A DNA stretch of 64,000 nt from Spirochaetia bacterium (GTDB lineage Bacteria; Spirochaetota; UBA4802; UBA5550), in contig VFJS01000003.1 in the NCBI GenBank assembly GCA_009885955.1, forward strand, positions 83,086 to 147,085, written 5' to 3'. This document shows positions 55,005 to 62,863 of this stretch, in pieces (position 1 is the first letter of the stretch; every line of letters begins with the position of its first letter). Both the position numbers and the translations under genes were made by a program. The notes below the pieces were generated by a model. The model saw nothing but the letters and a program-made list of their open reading frames with translations. It did not search any database and was not told where the DNA came from.

Positions 55005-55394
55005 CTATTCCTTCTCCGAATCCATGATGCATGTTGATACAATGCCGCCCCTGACATTGTAAATAGTTTTTATAATGAGTTTTACAGGGCAGAGGCATTC
55101 CATGAGGTCGTTGAATATGCGGTTTGTAGCCGCCTCCTGGTAGATCCCCACGTTTCTGAATGAGATGATGTAATACTTGAGGGATTTGAGCTCTACCAGT
55201 TTTTTGTCCGGTACGTATTCAATGATGAGTTTACCAAGGTCCGGGAGGCCGGAGAAGGGACATACGGCATTGAATTCATCGGTGTCGTAGGTTATGTCCT
55301 GTCTGTTGCCACTGTAGTCTATGGTCTCAAGAAATTCCGTCTTAATGCTGTCATCTCCGTCAAATTGAAATATTTTACCTTCAGCCAGGGCCAT
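55005..55394 (-). CDS. queF: NADPH-dependent preQ0 (7-cyano-7-deazaguanine) reductase
   Basis: A 129-residue QueF that reduces preQ0 to preQ1 in queuosine biosynthesis. It has the catalytic cysteine in [13 protein letters not shown], the QueF-type strand [14 protein letters not shown] and the closing NVRGGIVST. The short length fits the unimodular YkvM-type class. GGAGAAAAA stands before the ATG. No other queuosine gene and no preQ1 riboswitch are seen upstream; instead a CACGGATT half-repeat lies at 55443-55469. Confidence 0.94.
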   Translation of the reverse strand: MALAEGKIFQFDGDDSIKTEFLETIDYSGNRQDITYDTDEFNAVCPFSGLPDLGKLIIEYVPDKKLVELKSLKYYIISFRNVGIYQEAATNRIFNDLMECLCPVKLIIKTIYNVRGGIVSTCIMDSEKE

Positions 55395-55442
55395 TTTTTC
55401 TCCATGTATGTTATCTGGTATAATTACTAAGATATAAATATT

Positions 55443-55469
55443 TGTTCACGGATTCACACTGATTTTTTT
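55443..55469. repeat. CACGGATT family half-element
   Basis: TGTTCACGGATTCACACTGA matches the left half of the element at 10877-11016. It lies between queF and the STAS-domain gene, with no inverse partner. Confidence 0.7.
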
Positions 55470-55531
55470 AATATTTAATATCGGAGTCATGAATTTTTCT
55501 AAAAAATAATAATCTAAAGAATTGGATACTT

Positions 55532-56194
55532 TTATAAAAACCGCACTGACTTTTCCCTGTCCACGGTAAATTCGACTTTGCATGAAGGGCATATGTATTC
55601 ACCGCTTTTTTTAACCCTGATGAGTGAGCTGCAGTTTATGCACTCCACGATGACGGGATCGAATTCATCCCTGTCCCTGTTTATTTCGGCCGGATGCATT
55701 TCTGCCCCGGAATTGATAATGCCTGATGAATAGAAACCCATCGCTCCATCATCTGTGTCATTGCCGTCCTTAACGGCAGCTTCATTGCCTGAATGGGGCT
55801 GGAGGCCTTCTTCAGCTGCTTTTTCAGGCGAGCCCCTCATCTCAATCTGCCTGTCCATTATCTGCATCGCGTCTATCCTTGTAAGGGCTATGGTGAATAT
55901 CTTGTCAAAGCCAAGGAGTTTGAATAAGGAATAGATCTCGTCCGGCAGGTTGTATATGACAAAATATCCATTATTTTTTGAGAGCTTTTTCTGTATAAAA
56001 AGGGTGAGCCCGATACCGTCGGAGCTGATGAACTCCAGCTTTGCCGCATCAAGGAGGATATAGAAGATTTTTTTATCCACGAGGCGGTTTATATACTCTT
56101 CAAAGTCGGGGCTCGTCTCGCTGTTCAGGGGCCCCTGGATCTCAACGATAGCTGCTTCACCGCCGAGGATTTCAATATGGTTGATGAATATCAT
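55532..56194 (-). CDS. STAS-domain (anti-sigma antagonist-type) protein with zinc ribbon
   Basis: A 220-residue protein. The STAS domain (5-110) has VEIQGPLNSETSPDFEEYI and the phosphorylatable-type loop EFISSDGIGLTLF. A polar linker (115-175) precedes a C-terminal zinc ribbon (CINCSSLIRVKKSGEYICPSC). STAS proteins relay partner-switching signals controlled by kinases and phosphatases. It starts 1 nt after the stop of the membrane sensor gene, so that sensor is the likely input. GAGG precedes the ATG. Confidence 0.87.
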   Translation of the reverse strand: MIFINHIEILGGEAAIVEIQGPLNSETSPDFEEYINRLVDKKIFYILLDAAKLEFISSDGIGLTLFIQKKLSKNNGYFVIYNLPDEIYSLFKLLGFDKIFTIALTRIDAMQIMDRQIEMRGSPEKAAEEGLQPHSGNEAAVKDGNDTDDGAMGFYSSGIINSGAEMHPAEINRDRDEFDPVIVECINCSSLIRVKKSGEYICPSCKVEFTVDREKSVRFL

Positions 56195-56195
56195 C

Positions 56196-57269
56196 TTAAT
56201 GCCTCTTTTTCTCTATAGGTATGGCGTCCTGGACAATCTGGCTTGTATTTATCAGCCTTTCGCTTTCATATGCCGCGTGCGGCATGAGGGGCGGCATCCC
56301 TTCGCCCGAAGCCGTCCCGGTTTCCGTCATGTCAAAATTATCGAGACCGGAATCGTCAATGACCTCTATCTGGAACCTGTCTTCATCAGGGCCGTCATAG
56401 AGATTTATTGTTATATAATCGCCTTCATCACCGTTCTCCATGATTGAGCCTGCCGGGATTTCCTTATCCGGGGCTATCTCTATTATTTCCGGAAGTTCAT
56501 CGGCTGCAGCTGCGCTGTAGTGCTCCCATGTCTTCTTCTGTATGCTCCGGTAACGCAAAACCACCACAATGGAAATTAACAGGGAAACGGCAACGGCAAC
56601 TCCCTGGGATATAATATAGATCTCTTTTGTTTCATGTAACCGGCTCTGTATTACATTGAAAATTCTATCCTTGTGGATGATAAAATTTATCGTGCCCACG
56701 GGTACATTTTTATGGAAGATGGCCTTGCTCACGAGCCATCCCAGCATGTCAATTTCATCATAGATATATTTTCTGATGAGTTCCCTTTCTTCCCTGGTAA
56801 AGGGGTTGGCCTTTCCCATTACATTATATGAAGTGAACTGGATGGTCTTCAGGTTTCTCTTGGCAGGCCTGAGTATCATGTCTATATTATACGTCATCTC
56901 GTCATTTGCTATGTTTCCATTCAGGGACTTCTCAATGTCCCTGCTCGAATGCGCAATGAGCTTGCCGTCGTTAAGGGCAAAAAAAGCTTCATCAATGGTG
57001 TTTTCGCGGATTTCCTGGTGGAACAGCGTCAATAAAGTGGTGAAGTCATTGGCCTTATAGCTCAGGACTGCAACATCTGCAAAGGCATCGGTGAGGGCCA
57101 GGGAGTAATTTTTTGTGTATTTTTCAAGATTTTCAATCTCCCTGATGCAGGTGTGCCTGAAATAGAGCGCTGAAATACCTGCGGCAATACCCGATTCAAT
57201 CAGGAGCAGCATAAGGAAAATTCCAATGGCAAATTTCTTTTTTTTGAGTTTTTTTTCTTTTTGATTCAT
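56196..57269 (-). CDS. Membrane protein with periplasmic sensor domain
   Basis: A 357-residue protein: lysine-rich N-terminus, TM1 at about 13-35, a periplasmic domain (40-230) with helices and strands recalling Cache-like or four-helix sensors (SYKANDFTTLLTLFHQEIREN), TM2 at about 233-255 (GVAVAVSLLISIVVVL), and an acidic cytosolic tail without enzymatic motifs. It is coupled to the STAS protein, so it may be a sensor for partner switching. The start ATG 57269 follows AAGGCG; an ATG 18 codons upstream (57323) lacks one. Confidence 0.65.
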   Translation of the reverse strand: MNQKEKKLKKKKFAIGIFLMLLLIESGIAAGISALYFRHTCIREIENLEKYTKNYSLALTDAFADVAVLSYKANDFTTLLTLFHQEIRENTIDEAFFALNDGKLIAHSSRDIEKSLNGNIANDEMTYNIDMILRPAKRNLKTIQFTSYNVMGKANPFTREERELIRKYIYDEIDMLGWLVSKAIFHKNVPVGTINFIIHKDRIFNVIQSRLHETKEIYIISQGVAVAVSLLISIVVVLRYRSIQKKTWEHYSAAAADELPEIIEIAPDKEIPAGSIMENGDEGDYITINLYDGPDEDRFQIEVIDDSGLDNFDMTETGTASGEGMPPLMPHAAYESERLINTSQIVQDAIPIEKKRH

Positions 57270-57480
57270 ACCCTGACGCCTTTTTCCGGTTATACCCTGA
57301 ATGTATCGGCATATGGGGCCCATAATTTTCTTAAAAAAAAGGGTAATTCATAATTTTACAGCCCGGGGATGACCAGGATTTTTATCCTGTTTTGACGCGG
57401 CCTGTTAAAAAGTTGTTGAATTTTCCGGTAAATTGTATTAATACATAATCCTGGTTCATTATTAATAAGGGAGAATGTTT

Positions 57481-58593
57481 ATGATTGTTGGTATCCCAAG
57501 GGAGGTTAAGCCTGATGAACGGAGGGTGGGCATTACTCCTGCCGGTGTCCATTCATTTGTGAAAAAGGGCCATGAAGTCCTTATAGAATCGGGAGCAGGG
57601 GAAGGGAGCGGCATAGGCAACAGCGATTATGAAAGAGAAGGGGCCAGGATCCTCCCTTCCGCGCCGGATATTTACGGGATGTCCGAGATGATAATCAAGG
57701 TCAAGGAGCCTCAGCGCTCTGAAATCAGCATGCTCCGGGAGGGCCAGATCCTCTATGCCTTTCTCCACCTTGCGCCTGATTTAGAACTCACCATGGGGCT
57801 TGTGGAAAAAAAAGTCATTGCTATCGCCTACGAGACGGTTGAGGTCAACGGGAGGCTCCCCCTCCTTGAACCGATGAGCGAGGTTGCCGGTAAGATTGCA
57901 GCCTTGATGGGCGCTTATTTTTCAGCCAGCCCCTTCGGCGGCAACGGCCTACTGCCGGGAGGCGTTGCAGGCGTGCACGGGGCCTCTTTTCTTATACTCG
58001 GCGGCGGTACCGCGGGAATTAATGCCGCGAAGATTGCCGCGGGCCTTGGCGCCAGGGTAAATGTGATGGACATTGACATGGCAAGGATGAGATATCTTGA
58101 GGATGTACTTCCGGGAAACTGTGAAATGATAATGTCAAATGAATACAATATAATCAATGAAACGGCAAAGGCCGATGTTGTCATATGCGCTGTCCTGAAT
58201 CCGGGAAAGCGCACACCCAGGCTTGTCACCAGGGATATGCTTAAAGGGATGAAACCCGGCTCGGTCATTGTGGATATATCAATCGACCAGGGCGGGTGCG
58301 CCGAGACCTCGAAGCCCACGACCCATTCCGATCCGGTTTACCGGGTTGATGATATCATCCACTATTGCGTTACCAATATGCCGGGCGCGTATCCAAGGAC
58401 ATCCACCTATGCCCTGACAAATGCCACGCTCCCTTTCGGACTGGAAATAGCAGACAGGGGATGGAAAGGCGCTGCAGTGTCGTTTCCCCCGATAGCCCTG
58501 GGGATAAACACGGCCCTCGGAAGGGTGGTATATCGCAATGTTGCCGGGGAGCACGGGCTCGATTATGTTCCCCTTGAAGAGCTTATTCATTAA
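57481..58593 (+). CDS. ald: Alanine dehydrogenase
   Basis: A 370-residue NAD-dependent alanine dehydrogenase interconverting alanine with pyruvate and ammonia. Signatures: MIVGIPREVKPDERRVGITPAG at the N-terminus, KVKEPQ, YAFLHLAPD with the substrate/catalytic His, GGGTAGINAAKIAAGLGA (NAD site) and DQGGCAETSKPTTHSDPVY. The frame opens two codons earlier (57475), but AAGGGAG is correctly spaced only for ATG 57481. It is monocistronic. In a pyruvate-based anaerobe it can recycle NADH or use alanine. Confidence 0.95.
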   Translation: MIVGIPREVKPDERRVGITPAGVHSFVKKGHEVLIESGAGEGSGIGNSDYEREGARILPSAPDIYGMSEMIIKVKEPQRSEISMLREGQILYAFLHLAPDLELTMGLVEKKVIAIAYETVEVNGRLPLLEPMSEVAGKIAALMGAYFSASPFGGNGLLPGGVAGVHGASFLILGGGTAGINAAKIAAGLGARVNVMDIDMARMRYLEDVLPGNCEMIMSNEYNIINETAKADVVICAVLNPGKRTPRLVTRDMLKGMKPGSVIVDISIDQGGCAETSKPTTHSDPVYRVDDIIHYCVTNMPGAYPRTSTYALTNATLPFGLEIADRGWKGAAVSFPPIALGINTALGRVVYRNVAGEHGLDYVPLEELIH

Positions 58594-58736
58594 TGAGGAG
58601 CAAAAATTATTTTCATACCAGGTAAATATTTTTGATTTATTTTAATCAGGTGTTATATTTGTAGCTGGCTGACTGATTATGTCCGGATAATGACTGTTCT
58701 GTTATGGGAGATGAGAGTGTTTTCAGGTGAAAGAAA

Positions 58737-61052
58737 TTGAATTCTGAGATGAGGAAACTTCAGAGCCAGGGCAGCGCCCGGGATGAGAAAAAGCGGATAT
58801 TGATCGTCGAGGACGATTTCATCATAGCCGCTTTTATTAAGAAGCTGCTGATAAAATGGGGCTACAGCATAACCCATGTGGCCGTTACCGGCATGGAGGC
58901 GCTGGAATCTGCCGGCAGGGACAGGCCTGATCTTATTCTCATGGACATCACGATCAAGGGTGATTTGGATGGGATTGATACAGCATTAAAAATCCATGAT
59001 CTTTACAATATACCGGTTGTCTACTTAACTGCATCAATGGATGAAGATACTCTGGAGAGGGCAAAAAGGACCAATCCCTACGGCTACCTAATTAAGCCCA
59101 TAAGGGAGAATGCCCTTCCTGTCATTGAAATCGCGCTCTACAAGCACAGCCTCGATATTGAGAGGAAGCGGAGTGAAAACCTTGTAAGGATCCAGAAGGA
59201 CCTGGCGCTCAGGCTGAGCGGTACCGCCGATCTTAAAGAGACGTTAAGCCTTTGCCTTGAGACTGCCATTGAAATATCGGGCATGGATTCGGGCGGGGTT
59301 TATCTCTACAATAGCAGCAAAAAAAAATTTGAGCTGGCCTATTCCAAAGGTCTTTCCCTCACTTTTACAAAGAGCGTCAGCTGCTTTGACGGAAGTTCAG
59401 ATAATGGGAAAGTGCTATTGAAGGGGAATCCGATTTATTTAAACGACAAAAAAATAATTACATCCATAGCTGCAGAAAATGAGAATGAAGGCCTGACAAA
59501 CCTGGCTTCCATTCCGGTAGTAAATGAGAACAGGGTAGTGGCATGCCTCAACATATCATCGCATTTGCCTGTTGATATAAGCCCGGCGGTCATGGTATCG
59601 ATAGAGACAATAGCCGCACAGATGGGAAGGGCTGTGGAAAATGCCGGCAACATTGAACGTATAAAAGAGAGCGAGCTGAAATACCGGCTTCTTGCAGAGA
59701 ATGTCACAGATGTCATATGGACTTTTGATGAACAGTTCAATGTCACCTACTTGAGCCCTTCCATTGAAAAGCTTCTCGGGCAAGGATTCAATCAGGACTC
59801 TTCTGTAGGGATTGACCGGATGATAACTGCCGCATCTTTTGGTCTTCTTAAAAATACAGCCGCCGGGATCAGGGATGGTTCCTCGGGGATGAATAATCAG
59901 ACCGCCCGGATTGAAATTGATTTTCTTACAGCCGGCGGAGTTCCCCTTGTAACTGAATCGGTCATATCCCTAATCCAGGGGGAACATACAGAAAGTCCCG
60001 TAAGCTATCTCGGCGTTTCAAGGGATATACGGTACAGGAAAGAGACGCTGCGGAAGCTCGAGGAATCGGCAAACGTTCACAGGACAGTTTTGAATAATAT
60101 AGACGATATGATTTATCAGATCGACACATCGGGAATTGTTTTTTTCGCGAATAGCGCAGCGCTGAACCACGTTAAACTGACCCTCGATGAGGTGAGGCAG
60201 AGCAGGATACCCTTTCATTTTTTCTGGTGCGATAAATCGATTGATGACGTAAGAGATGGAATGAAATATGTACTGGATCACAGGGAGTCAAAATTCATAG
60301 ACTGTAAGTGCGGCGACAATTATTTTGAGCTGATCATCGATCCCGTACTTGAAAACGGAAACATTTCATCGGTAATCTGCGCCGCAAGGGATATTACCGA
60401 GAGGAAACAGGCCGCCGAGAACATGATACGGGAGATTGATCTCCGCCGTGAAACGGAAAAAAAGCTGCAGAAGGCCCTTGATGCCAGCCTGAATGTCATC
60501 GTGAAGATTATTGAAACGGGGGATCCCTACACTGCCGGTCACCAGAAGAATGTGGCCGAGCTTGCAAAAAACATAGGCATGCAGCTGAATCTTCCCCTGG
60601 AGGAACTGAACATCATATATGCCGCCGCCCTTGTGCACGATATAGGTAAAATAGATATACCTGCCGAGATACTCAGCAAGCCCGGCAGGCTTTCGGAAAA
60701 TGAGATGCTCCTGATAAAGGACCATCCCATGATAGGGTATACCATTTTAAAAAACGAATTCCCGCCGCCCATTCCGGAAATAATACTGCAGCACCATGAA
60801 AGGATTGACGGCAGCGGATATCCCAACGGCCTCAGCGGGGACGGGATACTCCTGGAAGCCATGATCATATCTGTGGCCGATGTTATCGAGGCCATTGCTG
60901 CAAACAGGCCGTACCGGCCGTCGCTGGGGCTGGAGAAGGCCATGGAAGAGATAATCAAAAACAGGAACATCCTCTACGACCACAGGGTTGTGGACGCGGC
61001 CATAGCTCTTTTTGCAGTAAAGAAATTCACCTTTTTTGAGACGGGAAAATAG
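58737..61052 (+). CDS. Response regulator with GAF, PAS and HD-GYP phosphodiesterase domains
   Basis: A 771-residue regulator: receiver (15-135; VEDDFIIAA, phospho-Asp in LILMDITI, Lys in YLIKPI), GAF (about 150-310), two PAS domains (315-450 and 450-570) and an HD-GYP domain (580-765). The catalytic set is intact: GHQKNV, the metal pair H634-D635 in VHDIGKIDIP, and HHERIDGSGYP (686-696). It should hydrolyse c-di-GMP under phosphorelay control. Start TTG 58737 has AGGTGA 6 nt upstream; ATG 58749 is an alternative without one. A paralogue starts immediately after the stop. Confidence 0.92.
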   Translation: MNSEMRKLQSQGSARDEKKRILIVEDDFIIAAFIKKLLIKWGYSITHVAVTGMEALESAGRDRPDLILMDITIKGDLDGIDTALKIHDLYNIPVVYLTASMDEDTLERAKRTNPYGYLIKPIRENALPVIEIALYKHSLDIERKRSENLVRIQKDLALRLSGTADLKETLSLCLETAIEISGMDSGGVYLYNSSKKKFELAYSKGLSLTFTKSVSCFDGSSDNGKVLLKGNPIYLNDKKIITSIAAENENEGLTNLASIPVVNENRVVACLNISSHLPVDISPAVMVSIETIAAQMGRAVENAGNIERIKESELKYRLLAENVTDVIWTFDEQFNVTYLSPSIEKLLGQGFNQDSSVGIDRMITAASFGLLKNTAAGIRDGSSGMNNQTARIEIDFLTAGGVPLVTESVISLIQGEHTESPVSYLGVSRDIRYRKETLRKLEESANVHRTVLNNIDDMIYQIDTSGIVFFANSAALNHVKLTLDEVRQSRIPFHFFWCDKSIDDVRDGMKYVLDHRESKFIDCKCGDNYFELIIDPVLENGNISSVICAARDITERKQAAENMIREIDLRRETEKKLQKALDASLNVIVKIIETGDPYTAGHQKNVAELAKNIGMQLNLPLEELNIIYAAALVHDIGKIDIPAEILSKPGRLSENEMLLIKDHPMIGYTILKNEFPPPIPEIILQHHERIDGSGYPNGLSGDGILLEAMIISVADVIEAIAANRPYRPSLGLEKAMEEIIKNRNILYDHRVVDAAIALFAVKKFTFFETGK

Positions 61053-62087
61053 ATGACTGAAATTATCAGTAAAACCGCTGCGAAGCTGAAGAATAAGAAC
61101 ATGAGCTTTGATGAATTCAAGGGAAATTCCTGGATCCTCATTGTTGATGATGATGAGAGCAACTGTTTTATCATGAAGGCAATGCTTGAAGGTTTCGGGT
61201 ATGCCAATGTAAAAACCGCAACCTCGGCAGAAGGGGCTTTCGATGCTGAACTGGCCCATGATATCGACCTCATCCTGATGGACATCGATCTCAGCAGTGA
61301 AATGGACGGTATAGATCTTTTTCAGAAAATGAAGGGGAGCGCAACGGCGTCAATAATCTATGTCACCGGTTATTTCAGCGGGCAGATGATGGAAAAAGCC
61401 AGGGACACGCTCCCTTCGGCAATTCTTCTGAAACCCTATGACCCGGGCCTTCTGAATGCGAATATTGAGATTGCCCTTCATGCCAGAATGATAAAAAAGG
61501 AGAACGTTAAGCTCGGGAACACCATCATTCAACTCATCGAGGCCATGGAAAAGACGATAGCCCTGAAGGACCCCTATACCTCGGGGCACCAGATACGCGT
61601 GGCAAAACTGGCAAAGGCAATCGCTGTTGAGATGGACCTGCCCGGGGAGAAGATTGATGGAATTTATTATACTGCGCTTGTTCATGAATACGGGAAGATC
61701 TTTGTCCCTGCCGAAATTCTCTCAAAACCGGGAAAGCTTTCGGAAAGGCAGTTCAGGTTCATCCTGGACCACCCGGTAAAAGGCTCCGAGGCCCTGGCCG
61801 ATATAGACTTCCCCTGGCCTGTTGCCGACATCATACTTCAGCATCATGAAAGGATTGACGGCTCCGGATATCCCCGTAATCTTAAAGGGGAGGAAATATT
61901 GATCGAGGCCAGGGTAATAGCGGTGGCAGATGTTATTTCATCCATGACATCGTACAAGCCCTACAGGCATGCCCTGGGTATCGGGGAAGCGCTTGAAGAG
62001 ATTGAAAAAAACAGCGGCAGGCTTTATGATTCTACTGTCGTAAGGGTTTGCCTTGACCTGTTTATGGCAAAAAAATTCTCCTTTTGA
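61053..62087 (+). CDS. Response regulator with variant HD-GYP domain (HE instead of HD)
   Basis: A 344-residue regulator with a receiver (25-145; VDDDESN, phospho-Asp in LILMDIDLS, LLKPYD) and an HD-GYP domain (160-340) very similar to the preceding protein. The metal-binding pair reads H211-E212 (VHEYGKIFVP) where the neighbour has HD. Other motifs (GHQIRV, HHERIDGSGYP 264-274) remain. A glutamate could still bind metal, but activity may be altered. Its ATG follows the upstream TAG with no gap, so the two are translationally coupled tandem duplicates. Confidence 0.9.
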   Translation: MTEIISKTAAKLKNKNMSFDEFKGNSWILIVDDDESNCFIMKAMLEGFGYANVKTATSAEGAFDAELAHDIDLILMDIDLSSEMDGIDLFQKMKGSATASIIYVTGYFSGQMMEKARDTLPSAILLKPYDPGLLNANIEIALHARMIKKENVKLGNTIIQLIEAMEKTIALKDPYTSGHQIRVAKLAKAIAVEMDLPGEKIDGIYYTALVHEYGKIFVPAEILSKPGKLSERQFRFILDHPVKGSEALADIDFPWPVADIILQHHERIDGSGYPRNLKGEEILIEARVIAVADVISSMTSYKPYRHALGIGEALEEIEKNSGRLYDSTVVRVCLDLFMAKKFSF

Positions 62088-62504
62088 TTACTCCACGCCA
62101 TGCTCAATAAGGAAACTGCTGTATTCCTTATCAATTTTTAATATATGAATAATAAGCCAGTCTTTGAGGAACACGAGGAGTTCGTTGATAACATCTTTTT
62201 CATTATTCGTATATTTATTGATGTATGTTTCCAGCCGTTTTATGAAATAGTTGTGCATCAGCACATGTTCGTCAAACCTGGTATATTCATACTGTTTCAT
62301 GGCCCGCTGCTCGGCTGAAAAATGATATTTTGTATAGCTGATGAGCTCGTTGAATATGTCCTTAACAAAGGCTACGTTTTTTTCTGTATTCGACGCTTCC
62401 TGGAGCCGGATAATCAGGTCCAGCAGCTTTTTGTGATGGTCGTCAAACTGCTTGATGCCAACGCTCAATTTATCGTCCCATAAACTTCTTTTTGCAGTCA
62501 TCAT
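62088..62504 (-). CDS. Bacteriohemerythrin
   Basis: A 138-residue non-haem di-iron oxygen-binding protein. Iron ligands are visible in the standard order: HH in IKQFDDHHKKLLDL, HFSAEQ, HVLMHNYF and HILKIDKEY. It begins WDDKLSVGIKQFD like stand-alone hemerythrins. It serves oxygen binding, sensing or detoxification in microaerobic or anaerobic bacteria. It converges with the HD-GYP genes with no spacer. The upstream ATG-ATG pair leaves a one-residue start ambiguity. Confidence 0.95.
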   Translation of the reverse strand: MMTAKRSLWDDKLSVGIKQFDDHHKKLLDLIIRLQEASNTEKNVAFVKDIFNELISYTKYHFSAEQRAMKQYEYTRFDEHVLMHNYFIKRLETYINKYTNNEKDVINELLVFLKDWLIIHILKIDKEYSSFLIEHGVE

Positions 62505-62863
62505 TCATCTCTATAATAAAATTTTTTATCATTACTCATGGTATTCATAACCGGCATGTTTTTGTCATCATGTCTGTTTATCCGGAAATGTTTTAAAAGT
62601 CAATTTCTAATTCTCAGGTATTAAATTCTGAATAGTCTCCTGTCATTTCTCAGTGACTCTGCATCTCTGCGGCAAAATTTTTTTTATCATGCCCGGGACA
62701 TTTTAATGCATAACTGTATCAAAAACAACTTTCTTTTTTCAAAATACAATAAAAAATATGAGCAGGCAAGGATAATTAAACCCGATTTTACCCATTTTAA
62801 AATTCTTGACAAAAAGATGTCATAAAATAGATCCAAAGAATGTCATACAAATAGAGATACTAT
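62505..62863. other. Intergenic, 359 bp, divergent promoter region
   Basis: No gene. It holds one CACAGAG half-element (62649-62673) and a TTGACA near 62807 without a convincing -10 at 17 nt. The rest is AT-rich and featureless to me. Confidence 0.55.
62649..62673. repeat. CACAGAG family half-element
   Basis: CTCAGTGACTCTGCATCTCT followed by GCGGC aligns with the right arm of the hairpin at 7506-7578 with several substitutions. It is a more diverged copy. Confidence 0.7.

Noticed and set aside
55028..55042. TTGATACAATG resembling the operator half-site
   Set aside because: It is inside the queF coding sequence, lacks the second arm and the ATATACAA extension.
55395..55531. PreQ1 riboswitch before queF
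   Set aside because: No matching stem-loop with the A-rich tail is seen; the space holds a repeat half-element.
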